From an uncultured Clostridia bacterium (lineage in GTDB: Bacteria; Bacillota; Clostridia; Oscillospirales; Acutalibacteraceae), in contig CANQJS010000002.1 of the NCBI GenBank assembly GCA_947624285.1, positions 123,679 to 187,678 on the forward strand: a stretch of DNA of 64,000 bases, written 5' to 3'. Both the position numbers and the translations under genes were made by a program. Of the stretch, positions 8,829 to 17,827 are shown piece by piece; position 1 is the first letter of the stretch; each line of letters starts with the position of its first letter. The notes below the pieces were generated by a model. That model saw only the letters and a program-made list of their open reading frames with translations, made no database searches and was not told the origin of the DNA.

Positions 8829-10298
8829 TCACAGCGTAACTCCGTTTTTGAAAACGGCGATTTCGCGCTGACCGTTCAGTTCGTTTTTCGTTTTCTTCCC
8901 GTTCGCCGTTTCGATAATAAGCGAAAGCAGTTCATCGCAAATGTCGTTAAGCGACTCGCCGTTTATCAGCCTGCCGGCGTCAAAATCTATCCAGCCGCTT
9001 TTTTTATTTGCCAAAGCGGAATTTGAGGAGATCTTTATTGTGGGCACGGGCGCGCCGAGCGGAGTTCCCCTGCCGGTAGTAAACAAAATAAGATGAGCGC
9101 CGGCGCATGTGAGATTTGTGGTTGAAACGATATCGTTTCCCGGTCCCGCAAGCAGATTGAGCCCCTTTTTTAAGCAGCGTTCGCCGTATTTCCACACGCC
9201 CGTAACAACTGCGTTGCCGCCCTTTTGAATACAGCCGAGTGATTTTTCCTCAAGCGTTGTTATACCGCCGTCGTGGTTGCCGGGCGACGGATTTTCGTAA
9301 CATTGCGCTTTGTGGGAATAAAAATATTCCTTGAAGTCGGAGATCATTTTTATCTGCCCGTCAAAGACCTCCCTGCTCTCGCTTCTTGCCATAAGACGAT
9401 GCTCCGCGCCGAACATTTCGGGCGTTTCGGTGAGTATTGCGGCTGCGCCGGAGCGGGTCAGCGTATCGGTTATTTTGCCGCATAAAACATTCGCGGTGAT
9501 CCCCGAAAAAGCGTCCGAGCCCCCGCATTTTAATCCCACGGTGAGATTTTCTATGCCGACTGCTTCCCTTTTGCAGACTTTGACACGGTCATAAAGCTCC
9601 AAAATAAGCCGCGCGCCCTCGGCAAGCTCATCGCCGCTCTCCTGAGCCACGAGAAATTTTACTCTGTTTTCATCAATTTCGCCGAGATATTTTTTCATAA
9701 CGGCGATGTTTGTGTTTTCGCATCCGAGCGACACGACAAGCACGCCGCCAGCGTTCGGGTGATTTATCAGCGCGGCAAGAATTTTTCTTGTATTTTCCTG
9801 ATCCTCATCGGTCTGACTGCACCCGTAGGGATGCGTGAACGCGAAAACGCCGTCGCACCCGTCGCCTATCAGATCGTTTCCGATTTTTTCAAGCTGCTGA
9901 GCGGTTTTGTTGACGCAGCCCACTGTGGGGATTATCCATATCTCGTTTCTTATGCCGATATTTCCGTCTGCGCGCTTAAAGGCGTTTATCTTTATTCCCG
10001 ATTTTTCGAGCGTATATTTTTTGCCGCCCGAAAAGGAATAGCTCTGTTTTTCCGAAAGGTCTGTTTTAAGGTTGTGCAGGTGAACAAGGCTTCCCGCGCC
10101 GGAGTTTTCGGAGATGTGCCCGATAGGGCAGCCGTACTTTATCACCTTTTCGCCCGCCTTGAGATCGGTCAGCAAAATTTTATGCCCCGCGGGGATATCC
10201 TCAAGAGCTGTTATGCCGTTTTCACGGTATCCCGCCTTTATTTCGCTTAAAGCCACCGCCACATTGTCGGCGGGGTGTATTTTAAACAGCTTGCTCAT
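8829..10298 (-). CDS. uxaA: Altronate dehydratase
   Basis: UxaA removes water from D-altronate to give 2-keto-3-deoxygluconate in galacturonate catabolism. The 489-residue product has the fused layout of UxaA: an N-terminal SAF-like beta-clip domain (about 1-95, beginning KIHPADNVAVAL) and the large C-terminal UxaA domain. That domain contains the HPYGCSQTDED and LKCGGSDAFSGITANV motifs with probable metal-binding Cys and His residues. AGAGG lies upstream of the ATG. It overlaps the end of uxaB by 17 bases, indicating coupled translation as the last gene of the operon, and a terminator follows at once. Later steps (KDG kinase and aldolase) and uronate isomerase are not in this window. Confidence 0.93.
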   Translation of the reverse strand: MSKLFKIHPADNVAVALSEIKAGYRENGITALEDIPAGHKILLTDLKAGEKVIKYGCPIGHISENSGAGSLVHLHNLKTDLSEKQSYSFSGGKKYTLEKSGIKINAFKRADGNIGIRNEIWIIPTVGCVNKTAQQLEKIGNDLIGDGCDGVFAFTHPYGCSQTDEDQENTRKILAALINHPNAGGVLVVSLGCENTNIAVMKKYLGEIDENRVKFLVAQESGDELAEGARLILELYDRVKVCKREAVGIENLTVGLKCGGSDAFSGITANVLCGKITDTLTRSGAAAILTETPEMFGAEHRLMARSESREVFDGQIKMISDFKEYFYSHKAQCYENPSPGNHDGGITTLEEKSLGCIQKGGNAVVTGVWKYGERCLKKGLNLLAGPGNDIVSTTNLTCAGAHLILFTTGRGTPLGAPVPTIKISSNSALANKKSGWIDFDAGRLINGESLNDICDELLSLIIETANGKKTKNELNGQREIAVFKNGVTL

Positions 10299-11607
10299 TT
10301 ATAACCTCTTTCACGGCATTTGCCATGCCGATGCTTTTTATTTTGAGAAGATGATTTTCCACCGCTTCGCAAAAGCCGCTTATCACCGTAAGGTCGCTTC
10401 CCCAAAGGGATTTTTCGCTCAATATTTCAAAAACCGAAGGGTCGCCGTCAAAAAATTCAATAATACGCGCGTCGTCCCTCACCGAATAATCTCTTTTGCC
10501 TGATTTTGTGTAAAACGCGATCAACGCCGCCATGGAAAAGGTGAGTATCTTCGGCAAAGCGCCGAATGTTTTATAATAGTCGATGATCGTATCAAGGCAG
10601 CGGATCTTAAATTTTGAAACGGAATTCAGCAAAATGTCAAACAGCTTATGATCTATAAACGGGTTTGTAAAACGCTCCAAAACCCCGCTTGCGTATTTAT
10701 CAAGCTCCGCCGCCGGCATATCGAGAGTTCCCTTTATCTCCTTTAGCCCCTGCCGTATGTATTCGCCGAAAACTCTGTCACTCACAGTATCGCGCACCGT
10801 ATCAAAGCCCGCGCAGAACGCCGCCGGCGCGGTCATGGTGTGAATGCCGTTGAGTATCCGCACCTTTCGTGCTCTGTAGGGGGAAATATCGTGTGTGTAA
10901 ATTATATCTTTAAAGGGTATCGCCTCGCGCGCTCTTTTGTCCGCCTCTATCACCCAGCTTTTGTACGGCTCGCAGGCTACCGCGCAAGGGTCGCCGCCAT
11001 CGTTGGGGTGACCGGAGACTATTCTGTCAACAAGCGTATTGCAAAATGAGCATTCATTATTTATATAGGCTTCAAAGTCACCGCCGAGCCCCCACAGCGC
11101 GGCGTATTTTATTATACACTCACGCAAAGCGCTCCCGTTATTTTCAATAAGCTCCGCCGGCAGAAAGACAAGCCCTGCCTTTTTGCTTTTGAAGCGAAGG
11201 TGTAAAAACGCCGTGAGCTTTGCCGGAAAGGAAATGTCGGGATAAGCCTCCGGGCGGTCGCTTTCGTTAAAGCATATCCCCGCCTCGGTCGTGTTTGATA
11301 TCACGATTTTTAAATCGTCCAAGCAAAAGAGCCGCCGAAGCTCGCCCGATTCGCCGCAGGAGTCTATACACCGCGAAACGCAGGATATGGGCTTTATGTC
11401 GTTTACGGTTTTGCCGTCAAGTATTCCGCGCACAACGATATGATATCGGCAGTCTTGGCTTTTCAAGGCGTTTATCACGGCGGTGTTTTTCCTCGGCTGG
11501 CAGATGACAGCTCTGCCGGCATAGCCGCCGTTTACCGCGTCCTGTAAGTAATCTTCGGCAAACGCCCGCAGAAAATTTCCCTCTCCTATCTGTAAAATCG
11601 TCTCCAT
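10282..11607 (-). CDS. uxaB: Tagaturonate reductase (altronate oxidoreductase)
   Basis: UxaB reduces D-tagaturonate to D-altronate with NADH, the step before UxaA. The 441-residue product belongs to the mannitol dehydrogenase superfamily: it starts with the nucleotide-binding ILQIGEGNFLRAF variant of the Rossmann motif, has the VISNTTEAGI stretch found in UxaB-type reductases, and carries the catalytic region around KVRILNGIHTMTAP. It is close to the usual family length of 450-480. It lies between the GH28-like gene (8 bases upstream) and uxaA (17-base overlap). Fructuronate reductase is the main alternative, but pairing with uxaA rather than uxuA argues for tagaturonate. Confidence 0.9.
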   Translation of the reverse strand: METILQIGEGNFLRAFAEDYLQDAVNGGYAGRAVICQPRKNTAVINALKSQDCRYHIVVRGILDGKTVNDIKPISCVSRCIDSCGESGELRRLFCLDDLKIVISNTTEAGICFNESDRPEAYPDISFPAKLTAFLHLRFKSKKAGLVFLPAELIENNGSALRECIIKYAALWGLGGDFEAYINNECSFCNTLVDRIVSGHPNDGGDPCAVACEPYKSWVIEADKRAREAIPFKDIIYTHDISPYRARKVRILNGIHTMTAPAAFCAGFDTVRDTVSDRVFGEYIRQGLKEIKGTLDMPAAELDKYASGVLERFTNPFIDHKLFDILLNSVSKFKIRCLDTIIDYYKTFGALPKILTFSMAALIAFYTKSGKRDYSVRDDARIIEFFDGDPSVFEILSEKSLWGSDLTVISGFCEAVENHLLKIKSIGMANAVKEVINEQAV

Positions 11608-11615
11608 AATATCGT

Positions 11616-13109
11616 TCAGTCCTTAATAAATACAAACGGTCTTTTGTTGCATCTTCTCGGCTTGCAGCCGTAGCCCGAATATTCTATATCTCCCGCGTAT
11701 CTGAGGAAAAGCCCGTAGCAGGGCAGATCATAGTAATCGCTCTCCTCGTGGCTTCCCTTATAAATGTGGGAAACCCGCACTATATCGGGATAATCCGCCG
11801 CCGACCATTCGGGCGCTTCGGCGGGTATGTCAAGCTCCTCGTTTGTATCGCGGTAGGAGGCGCGTATGTTTTCAAGAATAATATTTTCGGGGCGGTATGT
11901 TTTGCCGCCGTCTTTGCACCCGGTCACGGCGGAGGGGAGCTCCGTATCAACGGCGGTGATGTTTTTGATGCGAATGTCGCGCACGCTGCCGATTTTCGTG
12001 TTGCCGTAGCGCAGACGCTTACCGAGCCATATTAAAATCGGCGAGCTTATGCCGAACATTTCTATGCCGTCTATCTCCACATCGGAAACATTGCTGCCGT
12101 CCGCCGATTCCACGGCGATTCCCGAATAGCCGTAGGTCATACCGCGCGGAATAAAAAATTTACAGTTTTTTACGGTGATATGCTTTGCGTCAAACGCCGT
12201 TTCGGTGCCTATCTTAAAGCAGTTTGCAAAGCTTGATACAACACAGTTTCCAACAAAGATATTTTCGATTTCCCCGTCCACGGGCTTCAGGCATATGCCG
12301 TCGTCGGCGGTGGCGATAAAGCAGTCTTTTACGGTTATGTTTTTGCTGAAAAGAATATCTATTCCGTCGGCGTTTGCAACATGCATATTGTTATCGATTA
12401 CAATATTGTGTATATCAACATTTTCGCAACCGTCAACAACAAGCGTCCAAAAGGCGCTTTCGTTCAGCGTCACATTGTCTACAGCGGCATTTTTGCAATT
12501 TTTAAAGCGAACGAGGTAGCTTCTCTTAACGCCCGATTTACCGAATCGTATTCTGTTTCGAGCCTCGATAACTCTTTTGTGAGTGTTGAATTTTTCAAGG
12601 GGATAAAGGGGCGTTTCGTTTTTCGCGGGGTCGGTATAGCTCGCGCCGCTGCCGCAAATTATACCGCCGCCCGTTATTCTTATGTTTTCGGCGTTTTCGG
12701 CAAATATCACGCCGCCGTGCAGGTGGTCGCGGGACGGGGCGAACATCGCCTCGGGTTTTTCAAGCGTTTCGCGGCGGCCGCTTTTTTCTCTCTCCTCAAA
12801 TGTCTGCGCGGTAAGCTTTGCGCCGCTTGAGATGAAAAGAGTAACATTGCTTTTAAGCTCTATTTCCGTTATTTTATATTCGCCGCGAGGTATCAGCACC
12901 GTGTTTCCTTTGCCGGCGCTGGCCGTGTTTATCGCGCCGTTTATCGCCGCGCTGTTTTTTTCGGCGGAATATTCGGGCGAAATATCGGGCGCAAGAGCGC
13001 CGCCGGTCGCTTTGCAGGGCAAAATATAGTCGTCATACGGTATATTGGTTATAAGCGAGCCTGTTTCATCGGTATTGAATTTTAGTGCAAACGAGGTTTC
13101 ATTTTTCAT
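11616..13109 (-). CDS. GH28-like right-handed beta-helix protein (putative oligogalacturonide hydrolase)
   Basis: The 497-residue product folds as a right-handed parallel beta-helix by pattern: many short NIRITGGGI, NAAVDNVTL and NITVKDCFI coils. It keeps two GH28 landmarks, NADGID (usually NTD) and TADDGICLK (the catalytic DD). Where GH28 enzymes have GHG it reads ANCFKIGTE, so the usual catalytic-site histidine is absent. There is no signal peptide, so it would act on short imported uronides. The position in front of uxaB and uxaA supports release of galacturonate. ATG at 13109 follows GGAG; upstream in-frame starts would overlap the MATE gene. An unusual specificity, for example toward branched or substituted galacturonans, is possible. 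Confidence 0.75.
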   Translation of the reverse strand: MKNETSFALKFNTDETGSLITNIPYDDYILPCKATGGALAPDISPEYSAEKNSAAINGAINTASAGKGNTVLIPRGEYKITEIELKSNVTLFISSGAKLTAQTFEEREKSGRRETLEKPEAMFAPSRDHLHGGVIFAENAENIRITGGGIICGSGASYTDPAKNETPLYPLEKFNTHKRVIEARNRIRFGKSGVKRSYLVRFKNCKNAAVDNVTLNESAFWTLVVDGCENVDIHNIVIDNNMHVANADGIDILFSKNITVKDCFIATADDGICLKPVDGEIENIFVGNCVVSSFANCFKIGTETAFDAKHITVKNCKFFIPRGMTYGYSGIAVESADGSNVSDVEIDGIEMFGISSPILIWLGKRLRYGNTKIGSVRDIRIKNITAVDTELPSAVTGCKDGGKTYRPENIILENIRASYRDTNEELDIPAEAPEWSAADYPDIVRVSHIYKGSHEESDYYDLPCYGLFLRYAGDIEYSGYGCKPRRCNKRPFVFIKD

Positions 13110-13156
13110 AATATTCTCCGGCGTTATCGCGGTTTTAAGTATGGCGGAGTCGGCTT

Positions 13157-14536
13157 TCATTCGGCGCTTTTGTGTGAAGGCGCGATTTGGCTTTCCCGCG
13201 CGAGCCGCTTGAATTTGCGGTGCTTGAAAAGATATATAACGGTTATCGGTATATCCGCCAGCAGCCAAGCCGCGGGGGCGGAGTAGCAGACGGCGTCAAA
13301 GCCAATAAGAGGGGTGAAGATGAACGCGACGGAGAGCCTGCCGAAAAATTCGCCCGCGCCCGCTATCATATTGGCGTAGGTGAAGCCGAGTCCCTGCAAA
13401 GTGTTTCTCATAACGAAAAGCACCGCCACAAGGCTGTAGCACTCGGCGGTGGCAATAAGATACCGTTTCGCCGCGAACATTATGCTCTCGCTGTATTCGC
13501 TCATAAAAAGGCGCACAACGGGCGGGCCTATAAGCAACAGAGCGCCGCTCATAAGGACGGAAACGGCAATATCCGTCAGAAATATTTTTTTGACGGAGGA
13601 GGTTATTCTTGAATAATTTTTCGCGCCGTAGTTCTGACCCACAAAGGTCTGGGTCGCCACGCCGAGGGCGGACATCGGCAGATTGGTCAGGTTTTCGACC
13701 CTGCCGGCGGCGGTGAAGCCCGCTATTACATCCGCGCCGAAGGAATTGACCGCGCTTTGCATGCACATTGAGCCCACGGAGGTGACGGTGAACTGAATCG
13801 AAACGGGAATGCCGAGTATGATCTGACGCCAAGAGGTCTTTAGATCGGGCTTTAAGTCTTTTCCTTTTATAGTTACATTTTTATTGAATTTAATAACATA
13901 TATACCTGTGAGAAGCGCCGCGAAAGCCTGAGAAATAAGTGTGGCAAACGCCGCGCCCTCCACTCCGAGTGAAAGAGATTTTACGAAAATAAGGTCGAGA
14001 ATAAAATTGATGATAACGCTGACGGTGTAAAAATACAGCGGTTTTTTGCTTTCGCCAACGGCGCGCGAAATGGCGGTAAAATTGTTGGAGAGCATCTGAA
14101 ACGGCACGGCATAATAGAGTATATTTACATATGCCGACGAGAGATCGATTATTTCGCTCGGCGTGCCGATAAGCCTCAGCAACGGCGTTGAGAGCGTATG
14201 AGCGACAACGGCGATGATAACGCCGATGATGAGCGCCAAAGAGATGCTGTTGCCCGCAAATCGCGTGACCTTTTTACTGTCTCCCGCGCCGAAGCCGTGG
14301 GAAACGGGGATGGTAAAACCGCTTGTCAGCCCGAGCGCCGCGCCGATGACAAAGGAGTTCACGGGCGCAACGCTGCCGACCGCCGCCAGCGCGTTCGTGC
14401 TCACATATCTGCCTACGATTATATTGTCGACAAGCGTGTAATTATATTGTAAAAGTGAGGATAGCATTATGGGAAAGGCAAAAGTAATTATGCTTTTTAC
14501 CGGATTTCCCTCAAGCATATTGTTCTTGGTTTTCAT
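13157..14536 (-). CDS. MATE-family multidrug/organic cation antiporter
   Basis: The 459-residue product has the 12-helix pattern of MATE transporters with family signatures such as DNIIVGRYV in helix 2, APVNSFVIG, and the repeated half-domain around PMSALGVATQTFVGQNYGA. MATE proteins usually export drugs or metabolites using Na+ or H+. Here it is the first gene of a galacturonate operon (47-base gap to the GH28-like gene). A role in moving a pathway-related compound, or export of toxic plant aromatics released with pectin, is inference. ATG at 14536 is preferred because GGGA lies 7-10 bases upstream; ATG at 14548 in the same frame is possible but has no site. Confidence 0.88.
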   Translation of the reverse strand: MKTKNNMLEGNPVKSIITFAFPIMLSSLLQYNYTLVDNIIVGRYVSTNALAAVGSVAPVNSFVIGAALGLTSGFTIPVSHGFGAGDSKKVTRFAGNSISLALIIGVIIAVVAHTLSTPLLRLIGTPSEIIDLSSAYVNILYYAVPFQMLSNNFTAISRAVGESKKPLYFYTVSVIINFILDLIFVKSLSLGVEGAAFATLISQAFAALLTGIYVIKFNKNVTIKGKDLKPDLKTSWRQIILGIPVSIQFTVTSVGSMCMQSAVNSFGADVIAGFTAAGRVENLTNLPMSALGVATQTFVGQNYGAKNYSRITSSVKKIFLTDIAVSVLMSGALLLIGPPVVRLFMSEYSESIMFAAKRYLIATAECYSLVAVLFVMRNTLQGLGFTYANMIAGAGEFFGRLSVAFIFTPLIGFDAVCYSAPAAWLLADIPITVIYLFKHRKFKRLARESQIAPSHKSAE

Positions 14537-14798
14537 TTTATTTCCCATATCTTATGAATTTACGGCTCAAATTCAAGAGCGGATTTTTCCCGCGCCCTAA
14601 GGCAACGGGTCGATATGATTTAAATACTATAATCATTCAATAATAAAATCAATAGATTTTGCGCAATTTGCTTTATTTTTTGCAAAAGTTTTTATCTAAA
14701 TCTTTAATTGTCTTACGGGATATGGTATTCTGAAAATATATCACCCCGCCGCTAAAGGTATCGGGCGGGCGGGAGCAGGCTTTACGGGAGTTGGTAAA

Positions 14799-15635
14799 AT
14801 GGGCAGGGAGCTTAAATCTTTTCAGATTGCGGAGCGGAGCATAAGCAAAAAATTCAGAAAAGAAATATGGAATCCCTTTGTGGCGGCTGTTAAAAATTAT
14901 GAGCTGATAAAAGCGGGGGATAAGATCGCCGTGTGTATCTCGGGCGGCAAGGATTCAATGCTGCTTGCAAAGCTTATGCAGATGCTGCAAAGGATAAGCG
15001 AAGAGCCGTTTGAGCTTGAATACATAGTTATGGACCCCGGATATAATGAAAAAAACCGCGCCCTTATTGAAAAAAACGCGGCGTTGCTCGGTATTCCGGT
15101 AACGGTTTTTGAATCGGATATTTTCGCGGTGGCAAACAATACGGAAAAATCGCCATGTTATCTTTGCGCGAGAATGAGGCGGGGGCACCTCTATGCAAAG
15201 GCAAAGGAGCTCGGTTGCAACAAGATAGCCCTCGGTCACCACTTTAACGATGTGATAGAAACCACTCTGCTCGGTATGCTTTACGGCTCACAGCTTCAGG
15301 CGATGATGCCAAAGCTTCACAGCCTGAATTTTGAGGGAATGGAGCTGATAAGGCCGCTCTACCGTGTGCGCGAGGACGATATAATAAGATGGAAAAACCA
15401 CAACGGTCTTGAGTTTTTGCAATGCGCCTGCCGGTTTACGGAAAACGCGGCGGAAAGCGAGGACGGCATCGGCGAATCAAAAAGGCAGGAGATAAAGGCG
15501 CTGATACGGGAGCTTAAAAAGAACAATCCCGATTTGGAGCAGAGCATTTTCAACAGCATTCACTGTGTGTGCCTCGATACTTTCCCCTCATATAAGTCAA
15601 ACGGCGAGAGGCATTCGTTTTTGGAAAATTATTGA
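14799..15635 (+). CDS. ttcA: TtcA-like tRNA 2-thiocytidine synthetase (PP-loop ATPase)
   Basis: TtcA-type enzymes adenylate C32 of certain tRNAs and replace oxygen by sulfur using an Fe-S cluster. The 278-residue product has the PP-loop SGGKDS at 48-53, the cluster-binding pair C120-x-x-C123 (CYLC) and a third cysteine region CAC at 209-211, matching TtcA architecture. HHFNDVIETTLL is the conserved helix following the second motif. GGGAG lies upstream of the ATG. It is monocistronic, with a terminator directly after it. In Firmicutes some TtcA-like proteins thiolate other positions, so the exact target is uncertain; a general PP-loop role is firm. The sulfur donor could be the cysteine desulfurase at 51694. 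Confidence 0.85.
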   Translation: MGRELKSFQIAERSISKKFRKEIWNPFVAAVKNYELIKAGDKIAVCISGGKDSMLLAKLMQMLQRISEEPFELEYIVMDPGYNEKNRALIEKNAALLGIPVTVFESDIFAVANNTEKSPCYLCARMRRGHLYAKAKELGCNKIALGHHFNDVIETTLLGMLYGSQLQAMMPKLHSLNFEGMELIRPLYRVREDDIIRWKNHNGLEFLQCACRFTENAAESEDGIGESKRQEIKALIRELKKNNPDLEQSIFNSIHCVCLDTFPSYKSNGERHSFLENY

Positions 15636-15640
15636 CAGAA

Positions 15641-15674
15641 AGCCTCGCAAGGCGACAGCCTTGCGAGGCTTTTG
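15641..15674. terminator. Terminator after ttcA-like gene
   Basis: Perfect 11-bp stem GCCTCGCAAGG (15642-15652) with CCTTGCGAGGC (15659-15669) followed by TTTT. A shorter T-run on the minus strand may also end the convergent gene. Confidence 0.9.
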
Positions 15675-15745
15675 GCAAAAATACGGGGAATTTTGCTCGA
15701 GAAACAAACACTTCCCTGTCGGCACTCGGCTAAGCCGAGAACCGA

Positions 15746-17623
15746 TTAAATCTCCTCGGCGTTCTTTTTGGCCTCCTGCGCAAGTCTTGCGGCTTCCTGC
15801 GCCGCCTCTTGAGCCTTTTTAGCCTCTTCCTCCGCCTTTTCGATGTCGCGCCTGATCTTTTCCTCTTTTGCGGCTTCTTTTTCAGCCCTTTCCGCCTCTT
15901 TTTTCAGCTTTTCGGCTTCCTTTTTAGCCTTTTCTTCAGCCTCTCTTTCGGCTCTCTCGGCGTCTTTCTTTGCCTTTTCTGCTTCCTTTTTGGCTTTTTC
16001 CTCAGCCTCTTTTTCGGCTCTCTCGGCGTCTTTCTTTGCCTTTTCTGCTTCCTTTTTGGCCTTCTCTTCAGCCTCTCTCTCGGCCTTTTCGGCTTTTGCG
16101 GCTTCTTTTTCCGCCCTTTCCGCCTCTTTTTTCAGCTTTTCTGCTTCCTTTTTGGCTTTTTCCTCGGCTTCCTTTTTAGCTTTCTCGGCTTCCTTTTTGG
16201 CTTTTTCCTCAGCCTCTTTTTCGGCTCTCTCGGCTTCTTTCTTTGCCTTTTCCGCTTCCTTTTTGGCCTTCTCTTCAGCCTCTCTCTCGGCCTTTTCGGC
16301 TTTTGCGGCTTCTTTTTCCGCCCTTTCCTCCTCTTTTTTCAGCTTTTCGGCTTCCTTTTTGGCTTTTTCCTCGGCATCTTTTTTAGCCTTCTCGGCCTCC
16401 TTCTTAGACCTTTCCTCTGCCTCTCTTTCGGCTCTCTCGGCTTCCTTCTTTGCCTTTTCCGCTTCCCTTTTTGCCTTTTCCTCGGTTTCTTTCTTTGCCT
16501 TTTCAACCTCTTTTATTGCTTTTTCGGCTTTTTGGAGCATCTTTTGAGCCTCTCGTTCCGCCTTTTTCGCCTTTTCCTCCGCCTCTTTGCGGAGCTTTTC
16601 CCTCTCCTTGGATTGCTCGAATTTGGCTTCCCTCTGCTGACGCTCCACCTTTATTTCCTCCATATCGAGGTCGTCTGTGCCGCCGTTGCGCCAGGTGTGT
16701 ATAATTTCCGGCTCTTCAAATATTTCGTCAAGCTTTTTGATAAACGGAACTATCTCGCCGAAGTCAAGCGCCCTGTGGTCAAACGCGATGCACAGCGGCA
16801 TCACCTGACGGATGGCGATCTCCTTTTCGCCGTCATCGTTTACGACAACAACGGGTTTATCCTGAACGGCGCCTATCGCAATGGCGCACACCTGCGGAGG
16901 GACTATCTCAAGCAGGCAGGTTTCACCCCTCTGTTGACGGTAAGTAGAGCCTATGTTTGATACGGTTATTGTGCCGGGCTCTATATCGTGCTTAGTAAGT
17001 CTGTCCGATTCGGGTATTGCCTCATATTCTCTTTTCGCCTTGCCCGAAAGAGTTTTTACCTTGTGCTTGCCCGTTTTTGAGCCGATGAGGCGGTAAATGG
17101 TCTGTTTGATCTTTCCCCGCTTGAGCGCGGTAAGCGTGTTGTCGAGCGAAACATCATACATTACTTCGTTTAAATCGGTGTTTTTGACACGGCGGTTTAC
17201 ATCGGCGATATAGTCCACCATCTGGTCAAGGGTCTTGTTCTCGAAATTGTGGAGATTTATCGTCATCATCTCGCCGTTGGGCAAAACCATGGGCATGGAG
17301 ATGTTGATATCCTTAAAGGTGTGGAGCTCGCCCCTTACAAGCTTGCGGTCAAAATCTATATGGGCATTCATCGACGGGTCTGCTTTGAGCCCCTCCACAA
17401 TGATTTTAAGCATAAGGGTGTTGAGGGTGATCTTATCTTCGGGAGCGCGGTTTTCGTTAAGGCGTTTATATTCGATCATAAACTCGGTGACATCCGGCTC
17501 GTAATTATATGTGACATGGGGGATAGTTTCCCAGCTTTCGGCAGTCATATTGGCAACGATTTTCCTTTGGATACCGAAATGGGTGGTCCCGGTTTTTTTA
17601 AGGCCGTTTTTATTTTTTGCCAT
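15746..17623 (-). CDS. Lipoyl-less E2-type acyltransferase domain fused to a very long charged helix
   Basis: The 625-residue product has two unlike halves. Residues about 12-320 match the catalytic domain of 2-oxoacid dehydrogenase E2 (chloramphenicol acetyltransferase fold): an SxxxxxPHVTYNYEPDVT-like start, TITVSNIGS, PPQVCAIAIGAV and the active-site region DHRALDFGE. There H283 and D287 keep the HxxxD pair but the usual following Gly is Phe. No lipoyl or E1/E3-binding domain precedes it, and no E1 or E3 gene is nearby. Residues about 325-625 are almost only Glu, Lys, Ala and Arg in 11- and 22-residue repeats (such as EAEEKAKKEAEKAK), predicting a coiled coil or single alpha-helix some 40 nm long. 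The start ATG at 17623 follows GGAGAGG by 6 bases. Acyl donor and target are unknown; a scaffolded acyltransferase is inference. Confidence 0.85.
   Translation of the reverse strand: MAKNKNGLKKTGTTHFGIQRKIVANMTAESWETIPHVTYNYEPDVTEFMIEYKRLNENRAPEDKITLNTLMLKIIVEGLKADPSMNAHIDFDRKLVRGELHTFKDINISMPMVLPNGEMMTINLHNFENKTLDQMVDYIADVNRRVKNTDLNEVMYDVSLDNTLTALKRGKIKQTIYRLIGSKTGKHKVKTLSGKAKREYEAIPESDRLTKHDIEPGTITVSNIGSTYRQQRGETCLLEIVPPQVCAIAIGAVQDKPVVVVNDDGEKEIAIRQVMPLCIAFDHRALDFGEIVPFIKKLDEIFEEPEIIHTWRNGGTDDLDMEEIKVERQQREAKFEQSKEREKLRKEAEEKAKKAEREAQKMLQKAEKAIKEVEKAKKETEEKAKREAEKAKKEAERAEREAEERSKKEAEKAKKDAEEKAKKEAEKLKKEEERAEKEAAKAEKAEREAEEKAKKEAEKAKKEAERAEKEAEEKAKKEAEKAKKEAEEKAKKEAEKLKKEAERAEKEAAKAEKAEREAEEKAKKEAEKAKKDAERAEKEAEEKAKKEAEKAKKDAERAEREAEEKAKKEAEKLKKEAERAEKEAAKEEKIRRDIEKAEEEAKKAQEAAQEAARLAQEAKKNAEEI
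15790..16640. repeat. In-frame tandem repeat region coding the charged helix
   Basis: Imperfect 33- and 66-bp units (for example 15939-16004 and 16005-16070) lie within a larger direct duplication of about 207 bp (copies starting near 16071 and 16278). All are multiples of three and keep the reading frame. Such DNA is prone to expansion and contraction. Confidence 0.85.
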
Positions 17624-17669
17624 AAGCAACCTCTCCTTTGGTGTGCGCGCTGAAATTTATATCATAAAT

Positions 17670-17697
17670 ATTATAATCAAAATATTTCTATATGCAA
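17670..17697 (-). promoter_or_regulatory. Promoter of the E2-like gene
   Basis: On the minus strand TTGCAT (17697-17692), a 16 bp spacer and TATAAT (17675-17670), about 47 bases before the ATG at 17623. Confidence 0.6.
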
Positions 17698-17741
17698 ATA
17701 AAATATTTTCTATTAAAAGAATATTCATAAAAAAAACATCA

Positions 17742-17783
17742 TAAAAAGGACTGCATTTCCGCTATACCGTGAATTTGCAGTCC
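17742..17783 (-). terminator. Terminator of the patatin gene
   Basis: On the minus strand GGACTGCA (17783-17776) pairs with TGCAGTCC (17755-17748) and is followed by TTTTTATG. Confidence 0.75.
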
Positions 17784-17827
17784 GATTTTTTACCGTATTT
17801 TTGTATTTTGATTATTTTTCGCTTCGG

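Noticed and set aside
14659..14666. TTGCGCAA palindrome between the MATE operon and the ttcA-like gene as a sugar regulator operator
   Set aside because: Only 8 bases, no second copy seen, and the promoters here are unclear; kept as a note only.
15790..16640. Possible CRISPR array from regularly repeated sequence
   Set aside because: Repeats are adjacent, imperfect and in frame within a coding region; there are no unique spacers and no cas genes.
15809..16960. Long plus-strand frames rich in Phe, Leu and Ser opposite the charged-helix gene
   Set aside because: They are the complement of Glu/Lys/Ala codon repeats; the minus frame has a ribosome binding site, a promoter and an enzyme domain.
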